Source of the DNA: Streptomonospora nanhaiensis
GTDB lineage: Bacteria > Actinomycetota > Actinomycetes > Streptosporangiales > Streptosporangiaceae
NCBI RefSeq assembly: GCF_026642255.1
Contig: NZ_CP113264.1
Span: 3,906,001-3,970,000 of the forward strand
Reading direction: 5' to 3'
Length of the DNA: 64,000 nt
In this document: one piece after another, positions 25,968 to 34,769 of the stretch
Position numbering within the stretch: the first letter of the stretch is position 1
How the letters are laid out: each line of letters begins with the position of its first letter
Notes under the pieces: model-generated
Database searches by the model: none
Told to the model about the DNA's origin: nothing
The model's input: only the letters and a program-made list of their open reading frames with translations
Made by a program: the position numbers and the translations under genes

Positions 25968-26825
25968 TCAGGCCCCGATCTGCTCGGCGAGCCGGTCGGC
26001 GACGCCGCGGGGTTCACGGCCCAGGAGTTCGGCCAGCAGCGGGTCCTGTTGCGCGAAGTAGCCCTCACGGGTCGCACGGAACATGGTGAGCATGAAGCGG
26101 GCCGCCTGCTCCGGAACACCGTCCGCCGTCTGGTCGGTCACCCACTGTTCGTCGTCGACGACGACACGCTCGACGGAGCGGCCGCTGAGTTCGGAGGCGA
26201 TCCCGGCGAAGTCGTCGAGGGTGACGGCCTCACCGGCGATCAGGGTGACGGCTCCGTCGAAGGAGCGCTCACCGGAGAGGAGGGCCGCCGTGGCCTCGGA
26301 CAGGTCGGCGGGGGCGGTCCACGGGACGGGTCCGTCGGCCGGTGCGGCGATCACCCCGGTCTCCCGCCACGGCCCGAGCAGGGGGGCGAAGCTGTGGGAG
26401 AAGAAGCCGTAGCGCAGGGAGGTCCATGCGACCCCCGCATCGGCGAGGATCGTCTCGGTGGCGGCGTGAATGGCCGCCGGAGGGTACGGGCCGTCGGTCG
26501 CAACGCCTTGCTGGCTCGTGTACAGGATCCTCCGGGCGCCGACCTCGACGGCCGCCTCGATCGCGTTGCGGTGCAGACCCACCATGTCGGCCGCCGGGTC
26601 GTTCCCGGACACCAGGAGCACCTGGTCGGCGCCGGCGAAGGAGTCGCGCAGAGCGGCCGGATCCTCGTAGGAGCCCTGCCGTACGCGCACGCCGCGGTCG
26701 GCGAAGTGCTGGGCCTTGGCGACGTCGCGCGCGCTGACGCCGATCCTGTCGGCCGGCAGGCGCTTGAGGAGGTGCTCGACCGTGGCTCCGTTGAGGGTGC
26801 CGGTGGCACCGGTGACGACGATCAT
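25968..26825 (-). CDS. NmrA-like NAD(P)-binding reductase (QorB-type)
   Basis: A 285-residue atypical SDR. It starts with the Rossmann motif VTGATGTLNGATVEHLL, in which the usual G-x-x-G-x-x-G is partly kept, followed by strands typical of NmrA/HSCARG proteins (VLLVSGNDPAADMVGLHRN, then RILYTSQQGV). No Y-x-x-x-K pair is obvious. Close relatives reduce quinones with NADPH or sense redox state. It is divergent from a TetR gene, with two long palindromes between, and is probably its target. Confidence 0.85.
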   Translation of the reverse strand: MIVVTGATGTLNGATVEHLLKRLPADRIGVSARDVAKAQHFADRGVRVRQGSYEDPAALRDSFAGADQVLLVSGNDPAADMVGLHRNAIEAAVEVGARRILYTSQQGVATDGPYPPAAIHAATETILADAGVAWTSLRYGFFSHSFAPLLGPWRETGVIAAPADGPVPWTAPADLSEATAALLSGERSFDGAVTLIAGEAVTLDDFAGIASELSGRSVERVVVDDEQWVTDQTADGVPEQAARFMLTMFRATREGYFAQQDPLLAELLGREPRGVADRLAEQIGA

Positions 26826-26884
26826 GTTCGTGGCCTTCCCTGGGCGTCAGCGCTGGTGTCCGGCCCGGTGGCGGACTTCCGCAT

Positions 26885-26953
26885 AAGTTGACCAGCGCGG
26901 TCAGTTTCGCGTCCGCCGTCGACCGTAGATAAACTGACCCCAAGAGTCAACTT
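26885..26953. promoter_or_regulatory. two 23-bp palindromic operators between NmrA-like and TetR genes
   Basis: Site 1 is AAGTTGACC-N5-GGTCAGTTT (26885-26907). Site 2 is AAACTGACC-N5-AGTCAACTT (26931-26953). They are 46 bp apart centre to centre and lie in the divergent promoter. Confidence 0.75.
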
Positions 26954-26984
26954 ACGGTGGCGTCAGCGAGGAACGGCAGGGACC

Positions 26985-27581
26985 ATGACCGGTGCGACAC
27001 CCGCGAGGCCTCGGCTGCGCGCCGACGCCCGGCGCAACGCGGAGCAGATCCGCCGCGCCGCGATCGGCGCCTTCCAGGGGCGGGGACTGAGCGTGCCTTT
27101 GGAGGAGGTGGCCAGGGCGGCCGGGGTGAGCAAGGCGACGATCTTCAACCGGTTCGGCGGCCGGGTCGGACTCATCGAGGCCGTCATCGAAGAAGTCGTC
27201 GCGAACGAGCTCTACGCCGCCATCGACCGGACACGGGCCCTCGACGGCGCCGGGGAGAGGGTCGCGTACTACATCACCGCGATCCGGGACCTGCAGTACC
27301 GCCAGCCCACCGCCAACGACGTCCTGCTGCAGGAATTTCCCCATTCACAGCAGCTCATGGACATCTGCCGGGCCGCGGGCGAGATCAACGGCGAACTCGT
27401 CGCCGCGGGTCACGCCTCCGGAACCCTGCGGCCCGAGTTCACGCCGGACGACCTCCACGCGCTCGTCGTCGACAACGCACTCGCGCTCAAACACGGCGCC
27501 CGCCCGCCCCGGGACGCGTACGACCGCCGCACCGCCTTCCTCCTCGACGGAATCCGCGGGCGACAGGATCCTTCCTGCTGA
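26985..27581 (+). CDS. TetR/AcrR-family transcriptional regulator
   Basis: A 198-residue TetR protein. After an Arg-rich start (ARPRLRADARRNAEQIRRAA) the helix-turn-helix spans about residues 18-60 (LEEVARAAGVSKATIFNRFG). It probably binds the two palindromes upstream and controls itself and the divergent NmrA-like reductase. The C-terminal ligand domain gives no substrate clue. Confidence 0.9.
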   Translation: MTGATPARPRLRADARRNAEQIRRAAIGAFQGRGLSVPLEEVARAAGVSKATIFNRFGGRVGLIEAVIEEVVANELYAAIDRTRALDGAGERVAYYITAIRDLQYRQPTANDVLLQEFPHSQQLMDICRAAGEINGELVAAGHASGTLRPEFTPDDLHALVVDNALALKHGARPPRDAYDRRTAFLLDGIRGRQDPSC

Positions 27582-27794
27582 TGAAGGGGTGCGCAGGGGT
27601 CTGTGCGTGTCCACCGGGCCTCCCGGTCCGGGTGGGCAGGGCGCGACCCGGCGGTCGGCCGGGAAGGAACACGCGGGGGCAGGGGTTCCTCTCGGCACCG
27701 GCTCCGGAGCCGGGTGCGCCCGGTGGGCCCGGCCGGCGGGTGTTCCCCCACGGACCCGCAGGGGCTGCGGTCCCCCACCCCCGCGGGGCGGGTC

Positions 27795-27968
27795 CTACAC
27801 GTACCCCGTCACGTCCAGCAGAAGCATGACCAGGACGAACAACGCGAGGAACAGGAGCAGGACGCCGACGACCACCCGGGCCGGCAGAACGGGGTGCCGC
27901 TCGACCCACGACAGGACGTGTGGACGGGTCCTGGCCGGCTCGGCGTAGGTGACGGGCCCGCTGGGCAA
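27795..27968 (-). pseudogene. truncated paralogue of the membrane protein at 32432
   Basis: The last 55 or so codons match the C-terminus of the 201-residue membrane protein at 32432-33037: RPHVLSWVERHPVL, a hydrophobic helix and the terminal DVTGYV are shared, and the DNA is nearly collinear. The first 145 residues are missing. A TTG at 27968 after AAGGCGG could in principle start a 57-residue single-helix peptide, so it may still be expressed. It sits just downstream of the DUF6493 gene. Confidence 0.65.
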
Positions 27969-28005
27969 ACCGCCTTCGGTCCCGCCACCCCCGCCCGAAC
28001 ACGCG

Positions 28006-30624
28006 CTACGGTGCCGTGATCATGTCGCGGATGCGCCGGGCCTGTTTGACCAGCTGCGATGATCCCGGGCGGGACGCCAGTTCGGTGATACACGGTATCT
28101 CGGGGCCCTTGGCCCCGGAGAGCTCCGCGCAGTCCGCCGCCAGGGTGATCACGGCCGCCAGGCCGGACGGCGGGGCACCCCGCAGCAGGACGGGCAGGGA
28201 CGCCGACAGGAGGGACCACACCAGGTCGTGCCCCCCGCCGCGGGAAACCTCACGCAGGACCTTCGCGTAGCGCTGCGCCTTGAGCCGGCGCAGGACGGTG
28301 AGTTCGCCGACGTCCTCGCCCAGGCGCTGCGTGTCCAGTTGGCCGCGGGCGGCCAGGGTGAGGATCGCGTCCACGGCGTGCATCTGCGACTCCGGGCGGC
28401 GGGCTCCCAGACCGTAGGCCATGATGAGGTGGGTCGCGGGCCCGGCCGGGCCGCCCGACTCCGCGAGGGCGGGCAGCACCGGCGCGTGCTCGTCGAGTCG
28501 GTCGTACTCGGCGAGGATCGCGACGGACACCAGCATGCGCCCCGCGATGACCTCCCGGTGCTGAGGCAGGATCGCCAGCGCCTCAGCGGAGCACTCCCCT
28601 CCGCCGTGGCACCTGCACGGGCTGCCGACGGGGTCGTGCTCGGCGAGCAGGGACTGGAACGGCTCGGGCCATTCGGCGTGCCCGGGGAGGGCCGCGGTAC
28701 GGACCAGGACGCCGGGGCGGGGCGAGCGCAGGCGCAGCGGTTCGGCGGTGCGGGTGAGGACGGGATCGGGCAGTCCGCCCGAGGCGAGCCAGGACGCGAG
28801 CCGACGCCCCGCCGGGGACGTGAGGCGCCCGGCGGCCGTGTGCGCCTCCGGCGAGACGTCGCGGTCCAGACGCAGCAGCGCCTGCTGGAGGTCGACCGGC
28901 CCGGGTTCGGCGCCGGAGCGCTCGTAGTCGGCGATCCGCGCCGCCAGGTCCGCGGGGTCGATCGTCCCCGTCGACCAGGTGGGCGTGGCCAGCAGGCCCG
29001 GCGGGGGGTCGCGGTGCAGCCGTACGGCGACCTCGTCCGCGCGCAGGAAGCGGATGGATCCGGTCGCCTGGTGCGGGCACTGGTGTCCCTCGACCAGGGA
29101 GCGGATGTAGTCCAGGTTCCGCGGCGGGAGACCGTACACGGCGGTGTGGACGACGAACCACAGACCGTCGGAGGCGTTCACGTACGGCACGCGTTCGCGG
29201 TGGCGTGCCGCGACCGGTTCGAGGGCCGCGCGCAGGCCGTCCGCATCGGCGCGGGCGTGCACCACGAGTGCGTTCAGCGCACGCTCCTCCTGGGCCGGGG
29301 TGCCGTTGCCGTGCAGCAGCGCCGCCACGTCCTCGGCGAGCTCGGCGGTGGGCGCGGGCGGCGCCAGCCGCTCGGGCTCCGGTGCGGGCGGCAGCGGGGC
29401 ATCCCCGCTCTCCTCCGGAGCCTCCGTGGGAACGGCGTCGCCGAACGCGTCCGCGGCCCGTCGGCGCAGATCCAGGGCGAGCCTGCCGGAGTCTGCGGCC
29501 AGCCCGGCGAGCACGGCGGCGTCCGCGTGCCGGCTGTGGCGCACGGCCAGGGCCAGGGCGCGCTCCTGGAGGCTGTGCTCCTCCTGGCCGAACGCCTCGG
29601 CGACGACGGGGAGCAGGACGTCGGCGCGTGACCGGTCGCGCTTGATCGCCTTGTCGAGGAGGGTCAGCTGGGTCCGCACGATCTTCTTCTCGGGACGGAC
29701 CAGGGCGGCCAGCGATGCCTCGATCAGGTGCTCGTCGTCCAGTCGGCCCGCCTCGTCCAGCACGGCCAGTGCCTGCTGGGCGCGCGCCGCCGCCTGCGGG
29801 TGCGCGTCGGGCAGTATCCGTACCCACGTGAGGAGGCGTGCCGCGTGCTCGTCCTCGGTCGGGTCCAGCGCGGTCAACAGGGCGAGGAAGCCCCGCACCG
29901 TGCCGGTCCGGGGCTCGCGCAGCAGCCGCGACAGGCAGCCGTCGAGCAGCATCGCCCGGTCGAGCAGTCCTTCCCCGGCGAGCCGGGCCAGTGCGTTCGG
30001 CCAGCCCGCATCGTTCGGCCAGGAGTACTGGAAGCTCGATCCGGTCCCGGGCACCTCGAACAGCCGCGGGACCATGACGGTCAGCCACGGGTCCTTGCGC
30101 AGGTCGTCCTCGATCGAGCGGCCCCAGCCGCCGATGCTCTGCTCCCAGCCCAGGACGACGCCGTCGGTCGCGGGAAGCTCGCAGCCCGCGGCCCGTGCCA
30201 GCAGGGCGATCAGGGGATACTCCTCCTCGGCCACGGTGCGGCGTTCCGCCAGCCGGTGGACGACCTTGGCCAGCCACTCCGGTCCGCGATGGGCGACCAC
30301 GGAGACGACCAGCGCTGTGTCGTGGTCGCCCCAGCGCAGATCGGGGCTCGCGATCCATTGCGCCGCGTCGGCCGTACCGGTGGAGCATCCCGCGCCGGCG
30401 TAGAACAGAGCCGTGCGCACCGCCAGGTGCTCGGGCCCCCAGTTGTTGCGCACCGACCTGCGCCAGGTCTTGAGCACCGGCAGGCATGTGCGGCGCTCGG
30501 CGTCGGCGAGAGGTGCGAGCAGTTGGCAGACGTCTTCCCCGCGGCCCTCGCGTACGGCGTGCAGCACGGCTCGCACGCCCGGGGTGGCGGTGTCGGGGAT
30601 GTCGTAGGCGGGGCGGTCGGTCAT
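28006..30624 (-). CDS. DUF6493 family protein
   Basis: An 872-residue protein built largely of helical, HEAT-like repeats (for example LVRPEKKIVRTQLTLLDKA, then HSLQERALALAVRHSRHAD), with a Pro-rich break near residue 410. It matches what I know as DUF6493, always next to a SWIM zinc-finger gene. No enzymatic motif is visible, so it is probably a scaffold. Its ATG overlaps the SWIM gene stop by 4 bp, so a stable complex of the two is likely. Confidence 0.75.
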   Translation of the reverse strand: MTDRPAYDIPDTATPGVRAVLHAVREGRGEDVCQLLAPLADAERRTCLPVLKTWRRSVRNNWGPEHLAVRTALFYAGAGCSTGTADAAQWIASPDLRWGDHDTALVVSVVAHRGPEWLAKVVHRLAERRTVAEEEYPLIALLARAAGCELPATDGVVLGWEQSIGGWGRSIEDDLRKDPWLTVMVPRLFEVPGTGSSFQYSWPNDAGWPNALARLAGEGLLDRAMLLDGCLSRLLREPRTGTVRGFLALLTALDPTEDEHAARLLTWVRILPDAHPQAAARAQQALAVLDEAGRLDDEHLIEASLAALVRPEKKIVRTQLTLLDKAIKRDRSRADVLLPVVAEAFGQEEHSLQERALALAVRHSRHADAAVLAGLAADSGRLALDLRRRAADAFGDAVPTEAPEESGDAPLPPAPEPERLAPPAPTAELAEDVAALLHGNGTPAQEERALNALVVHARADADGLRAALEPVAARHRERVPYVNASDGLWFVVHTAVYGLPPRNLDYIRSLVEGHQCPHQATGSIRFLRADEVAVRLHRDPPPGLLATPTWSTGTIDPADLAARIADYERSGAEPGPVDLQQALLRLDRDVSPEAHTAAGRLTSPAGRRLASWLASGGLPDPVLTRTAEPLRLRSPRPGVLVRTAALPGHAEWPEPFQSLLAEHDPVGSPCRCHGGGECSAEALAILPQHREVIAGRMLVSVAILAEYDRLDEHAPVLPALAESGGPAGPATHLIMAYGLGARRPESQMHAVDAILTLAARGQLDTQRLGEDVGELTVLRRLKAQRYAKVLREVSRGGGHDLVWSLLSASLPVLLRGAPPSGLAAVITLAADCAELSGAKGPEIPCITELASRPGSSQLVKQARRIRDMITAP

Positions 30625-32015
30625 CGGGGCTCCGGTGGGTGGTCGGCAGGGGTGAGGGGGCGGGCGATGCGGACGGCGAGGACGTGCTTGCACGGGCCGC
30701 GTCCTCCGCGGTACTCGGCCCACCACTGGCAGGTGCACGTCAGGCGCCCCTGCGCGGACCGGACCCGGTGGACGCGGCCGTCGACGGTGACCGTGGCGGG
30801 CTCGTCACCGTCGAAGCGGACCGAGCCCGCCTCGACCAGGGCCCGGGCGGCCCTCAGCCGGGGGTTGTGGCGCTCGGCCCGCCCGGTCTCGTAGGGCAGT
30901 TCGCGGTGGAAGTACGCCGCCTCCGACACGTCGTAGCCGATGCGTCCGGCCGTGCCCAGGCGGGTGAGCGCCGCCCGTACACGCTCGGGGGTGAGTCCTG
31001 ACTGCGCGGCCAGGTCTCCGACGTCGACGGTGGGTTCCCAGGCGAGCAGAACCGACACCAGGTCGGCGTCGTCGGTCGAATCCTCCGCCGCCAGGGTGTC
31101 GAGGACACCGCCCTCACCGGAGAACCCGCGTGCGGTGTCCGGGGACAGGGTGAGGGTGAGGCGCATCCCGGGGAGGAGGACCTCCCACGCGCTCGCCACG
31201 GGGGCGCTTCCGGCGGCGACGCGGGGGCCGTGGATGCGCAGTCCCGTGGCGTGGCGCAGCACGCGCGTCAGCGGGGCGAGCCGTTCCGGGCCCGCGAGAC
31301 ACACGGCCCCGGGGACCGCGCGCGCGGTGGTGCGCAGCGTGCGGCCGGACGGCACCGCCCAGAGGGCCCCGCGCGACGCGCCCCGGGCGGCGTTGGGGCG
31401 GGGCAGCGACCGGAGGAAGCGGACGGCGTCGGCGGCGGCGAGTTCGGCGCGTAGGTCGAACCCCGAGGCGATGACCTGTGTTTCGGCGAAGCCGCGCAGC
31501 CAGCGGTCGGGCAGCGGCACCTTCTTCTCCACCACCGGCCCGTCGAAGGTGGTGACGGCCAGCTCGTCGGGGCCGACCTCCAGGTGCAGCGGGTCGCCCG
31601 GTCCGACGCGGCCCAGGGCGTCGGCAAGGGGGGCGTTGACGTCGACGTTGGTCGTGCCGTGCCTGATGTCGTCGCCGTCGAGGGCCTCGTCCAGCAGGTC
31701 GAGCCGTGCGTACACCCCGCAGCAGCCGGAGAACGACTCGAACCGGAGCCGGTCGCCGTTCCCGGTGACCACCGGGTCGAGCGACGCCCTGTTCTGCGGC
31801 CGGTGGTAGCGGGCGGCGGCGGTGTCGGCGACGCTCAGCAGACCGGCCGCGGCGACCTGGGGGTTCGTCAGGAAGCCTGCGAAGAACCGCGGGCGGCCGG
31901 CCCGTCCCGCTGGGGTGGTCCCCCCGGAGGTCTGGAGGCTGAGCGTGTCCCCCGTCGCGGTGCTGTGCACCGCGGAGGGCCGCAGATAGGCGTAGGTGTA
32001 CGCGGTGTGCGACAT
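30621..32015 (-). CDS. SWIM zinc-finger protein
   Basis: A 464-residue protein with a C-terminal SWIM domain: CTCQWWAEYRGGRGPCKH (near residues 424-441) gives the C-x-C-xn-C-x-H ligands. The rest is a mixed alpha/beta region with a winged-helix-like part (DLAAQSGLTPERVRAALTRL, near 365). SWIM domains bind DNA or protein. It is co-translated with the DUF6493 gene downstream. In other actinomycetes such genes accompany MoxR/VWA genes; none are present here. Confidence 0.85.
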   Translation of the reverse strand: MSHTAYTYAYLRPSAVHSTATGDTLSLQTSGGTTPAGRAGRPRFFAGFLTNPQVAAAGLLSVADTAAARYHRPQNRASLDPVVTGNGDRLRFESFSGCCGVYARLDLLDEALDGDDIRHGTTNVDVNAPLADALGRVGPGDPLHLEVGPDELAVTTFDGPVVEKKVPLPDRWLRGFAETQVIASGFDLRAELAAADAVRFLRSLPRPNAARGASRGALWAVPSGRTLRTTARAVPGAVCLAGPERLAPLTRVLRHATGLRIHGPRVAAGSAPVASAWEVLLPGMRLTLTLSPDTARGFSGEGGVLDTLAAEDSTDDADLVSVLLAWEPTVDVGDLAAQSGLTPERVRAALTRLGTAGRIGYDVSEAAYFHRELPYETGRAERHNPRLRAARALVEAGSVRFDGDEPATVTVDGRVHRVRSAQGRLTCTCQWWAEYRGGRGPCKHVLAVRIARPLTPADHPPEPR

Positions 32016-32431
32016 GGGCGCGACGCTACTGAGCCCCAGTGACAAAGGGCGCCCCCGTCCCTCCCGTCGACAGGGCCTCCCGCCGTGCTGCGCCCCGCCG
32101 ACGGCGACCTCGCCGACAGGATCGCCCGGGCGTTCACCCTGATCGTCGCCGACTCCCGCGGGAGTCGACCTACCGGCCGTCCCGGTCGGGCAGGGGCTGA
32201 GCGGCGCGGTGCTAGGCGGGGCTGGGCGGGCGGCCGTAGCGCCCCGCCGCCCCCGCACCGCCGTCGGTCGGGGCGCTCCCCGACCGGGGAGGCGGACGAG
32301 AGGGGCCGGGAAGGAGCAGGGGCCGAGGCCTCCGCGCTCCCACCGTCTCGATTCCCGTGCGTGACCGCCGGGGGCGCCCTGCCCCGCGGCCCCGGCCGGC
32401 CTTCTGGTCGCGCGCCCTTCCCGGACCGGTC
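32016..32431. other. 416-bp intergenic region, nothing recognised
   Basis: Open frames here have no ribosome site or family resemblance. It separates a membrane protein gene from the SWIM operon on the same strand and must hold the SWIM promoter. Confidence 0.4.
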
Positions 32432-33037
32432 CTACACGTACCCCGTCATATCCAGCAGGAGCATGGACAGGACGAACACCGCGACGAGCAGGAGCAGGAC
32501 GCCGAGGATCGTCAGGGTCATCAGAACGGGGTGCCGCTCGACCCACGACAGGACGTGCGGGTGGGTCCTGGCCAGTTCGGCGTAGGTGACCGGCCGGTCG
32601 GGGCCCTCGCACGGCACGGCGAGCGCCTCCACCAGGCGGTCCACGTCCTGGGACGTGTAGTTCGCGCCGTACAGCCTGATCACCACGTCGTTGTCGGCGT
32701 CGAGCACGTACAGGGTCTCGTTGGCACCCGAGCGGGGCACGACGACGTTCGCGCGGACCAGGCGGGCGATGCGGCCCCTGGGACGGCGCCGCTGGAAGCC
32801 CAGCCCCTTCTCGATGAACTCGTACGGGGTCAGGACGATGCTGGAGCGGCGCGTGTGCAGCAGGAGCAGCACGACCATCACGGCGAACAGGGCGCCCGCG
32901 ATGAGGCCGGCCACGGGCCCGGCCTTCACCCAGATGCCGATGGTCGCCGTCACGAGGGGCACCGCGGCGACGGCCAGCCTGGTCCAGACCCTGCGACGGC
33001 TCGGGGTCAGCACGAGTGCGTCCTGCATGTGGCTCAC
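32432..33037 (-). CDS. membrane protein with three predicted helices
   Basis: A 201-residue protein with two N-terminal helices (VWTRLAVAAVPLVTATIGIW, then LIAGALFAVMVVLLLL), a soluble middle of about 90 residues (bacterial PH-like in look) and a C-terminal helix ending LLLDMTGYV. The GTG start at 33037 follows AAGGCGG; an ATG three codons in (33028) is possible. A 5'-truncated paralogue lies at 27795. I do not recognise the family. Confidence 0.65.
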   Translation of the reverse strand: MSHMQDALVLTPSRRRVWTRLAVAAVPLVTATIGIWVKAGPVAGLIAGALFAVMVVLLLLHTRRSSIVLTPYEFIEKGLGFQRRRPRGRIARLVRANVVVPRSGANETLYVLDADNDVVIRLYGANYTSQDVDRLVEALAVPCEGPDRPVTYAELARTHPHVLSWVERHPVLMTLTILGVLLLLVAVFVLSMLLLDMTGYV

Positions 33038-33220
33038 GGGGCCACCGCCTTCTCTTCAGTTCTCATCAAAGGCTTGTGACGCTGTGGCTCAGGAGTTGGT
33101 TCCGCGCCGTTCTGTCCGACAGGTGCCCGGCTCCGGACCCCGGCGGTCGTGCTCCATCGCGGTGCGGGTGCGCCGGGTGGCCGGGCGCACGCCGCGCCGC
33201 TCGCGGAGGGACCGCGGCCT

Positions 33221-33829
33221 CTACACGTCTGCCCGCTGACCGGACGAGGGGGCCCCGTGGTGGCGCTGACGCACCACGCGGTAGCGGACGTACACGACCC
33301 CCGAATCGAAGGTGCGGTTCTCGACGAGTTCGAGATCCACCCGGCGCTCGCGTCGGGGGAAGAAGGGGATCCCGCCGCCGACCAGCACCGGGTGGACCCT
33401 GGCCCGGTACTCGTCGATCAGACCCAGTTCGGCCGCCTCGGCCGCGAGCGTCGCGCCGCCGATCGCGATGTCGCCCTCTCCAGGCTCGGCCCGCCACCGC
33501 TCGACCTCCTCCGCCAGACCGCCGGAGGCCAGGCGGGCACGGCCCTGTACCGCCGACAGCGTGGTGGAGAAGACCACCTTGGGGAGGGACGTCCAGAGCT
33601 CGGTCCACTCGAGCGTCGGAGCGTCGAGCGATGGATCCCGGTCGGCGGTCTCCCAGTACAGCATCGTCTCGTAGAGCCGCCGCCCCAACAGGTAGACGCC
33701 GATCCCGCGTGTCTCGTCGGTGACGAAGCGGAAGACCTCGTCACCGGGCTCCGTCCAGGCGAAGCCGCCGTCCGGCCCGACGATGTAGCCGTCGAGTGAG
33801 ACGCCCATCGAAGAGATCACGCTGCGCAT
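33221..33829 (-). CDS. dihydrofolate reductase family protein
   Basis: A 202-residue DHFR/RibD-like reductase: SMGVSLDGYIVGPDG at the start, YLLGRRLYETMLYW in the middle and AIGGATLAAEAAELGLIDEY for the NADPH-binding loop, ending with a beta-rich C-terminus. It is a stand-alone bacterial YyaP/YwjB type whose substrate is not known, distinct from folate-pathway FolA. It is the first gene on its strand after the small membrane protein. Confidence 0.9.
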   Translation of the reverse strand: MRSVISSMGVSLDGYIVGPDGGFAWTEPGDEVFRFVTDETRGIGVYLLGRRLYETMLYWETADRDPSLDAPTLEWTELWTSLPKVVFSTTLSAVQGRARLASGGLAEEVERWRAEPGEGDIAIGGATLAAEAAELGLIDEYRARVHPVLVGGGIPFFPRRERRVDLELVENRTFDSGVVYVRYRVVRQRHHGAPSSGQRADV

Positions 33830-33869
33830 CGGAAGTCCTCTCGGTGGGGCTGCTGTGTCGGGCGTTGCG

Positions 33870-34238
33870 TCAGGAGGCTCTCCGGGCGGCCCGATCGGCC
33901 GTCATCGTCGCACGCACGAGCACGATGACCTCGCAGGCCATGCCGCACAGCCCCGCGACGACGCCCCATCCTCCACCGAACCAGAGCTGGGCCGGGACCG
34001 CGAGCACGGCGGTGGCGGCGGCGACCCAGGCGGTCGTGGCCACCAGGGGCAGGGCCGCGGTGTGACCGGCCCGCCATGCCGCCTCGGAGGCCGTGGTGTG
34101 CCGTGTACGGATCCCGACCGCCCCGTCACGCGGCAGTCGGCCGTCGGAACCCGAACGGGTCACCGCGATGCAGGCCGCGGAGATCCCCACCACCCCGCAC
34201 AGGATCGACACCAGTCCCAGCGCCTCTTCCACCGACAC
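33870..34238 (-). CDS. small membrane protein
   Basis: A 122-residue protein with three hydrophobic segments (about residues 5-25, 58-78 and 85-108). The GTG start has AAAGGGAGGGT before it. It lies 40 bp upstream of the DHFR-like gene on the same strand and may be co-transcribed. No family recognised. Confidence 0.55.
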   Translation of the reverse strand: MSVEEALGLVSILCGVVGISAACIAVTRSGSDGRLPRDGAVGIRTRHTTASEAAWRAGHTAALPLVATTAWVAAATAVLAVPAQLWFGGGWGVVAGLCGMACEVIVLVRATMTADRAARRAS

Positions 34239-34619
34239 CCTCCCTTTCGTTCACGGCCCCGGGCACGGGGCCCATGGACGTCAACCACCGTCTCACCGCC
34301 CCGCGCCCACCGCGCGAACACCCCGCGACGACGCCGCGACCTCGACGGCGTTCTCCTGTGCCGCGGCGACGAGGGCCCGGGGCGTTCGTGGGCGCCTCCG
34401 CCGAGAAGGGGAGACCTGTCCGACGAGCTCCCGTGGCCCGGCCGCCGTACAGGCCGGTGCGGGACGACGGAACCGGTGGACGCTCCACCGGGTACGGGTC
34501 TTCGCGGGCACGTACCGGAACCGGTGACGGAACTCCCCTCCGGGCTCGTCGAATCGGATGCTACAGTTTCTGGCGCAGCGACGACCTGTTCGCTTGCGGA
34601 GACCGAAGGAGGTGAGTTG
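34239..34619. other. intergenic region holding the leader-gene promoter
   Basis: Open frames through this stretch lack ribosome sites and family resemblance. The right end holds a candidate -10 TACAGT (34562-34567) and a perfect Shine-Dalgarno AAGGAGGTGA (34606-34615) for the 22-codon leader. Confidence 0.45.
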
Positions 34620-34688
34620 ATGACTGTCGTGGAGACCACCGCTGTGCGCGGTGCCCGGACCATCCTCACTTCCCGGGCCTCGTCCTGA
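34620..34688 (+). CDS. 22-residue leader peptide
   Basis: ATG 34620 is preceded by AAGGAGGTGA, a full complement of the 16S rRNA 3' end, seven bases before the start from GGAGG. It encodes a 22-residue peptide (MTVVETTAVRGARTILTSR, then ASS) and stops 81 bp before the next gene. A strong ribosome site on such a short frame points to a regulatory leader whose translation controls the gene downstream. Confidence 0.6.
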   Translation: MTVVETTAVRGARTILTSRASS

Positions 34689-34702
34689 CCTTCGCCTGCC
34701 TT

Positions 34703-34761
34703 CCTCCCCCGTAGGGGTGGTTCCGGCACGCCTGCCGTCCGGCGGGGCCCCTTTCCAAGGG
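34703..34761 (+). promoter_or_regulatory. candidate translational attenuator hairpins
   Basis: Three stems follow the leader: CCTCCCC with GGGGTGG (34703-34720), CTGCCG with CGGCGG (about 34731-34744), and CCCTT with AAGGG (34749-34761). The last one hides the AAGGG ribosome site of the next gene, whose GTG start is at 34770. Ribosome stalling on the leader could re-pair these arms. No folding was computed. Confidence 0.5.
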
Positions 34762-34769
34762 TCTCCACT

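Noticed and set aside
32085..32137. Short coding-looking stretch DGDLADRIARAFTL upstream of the SWIM gene
   Set aside because: No ribosome site, no recognisable continuation and no family match; could be a relic but not supportable.
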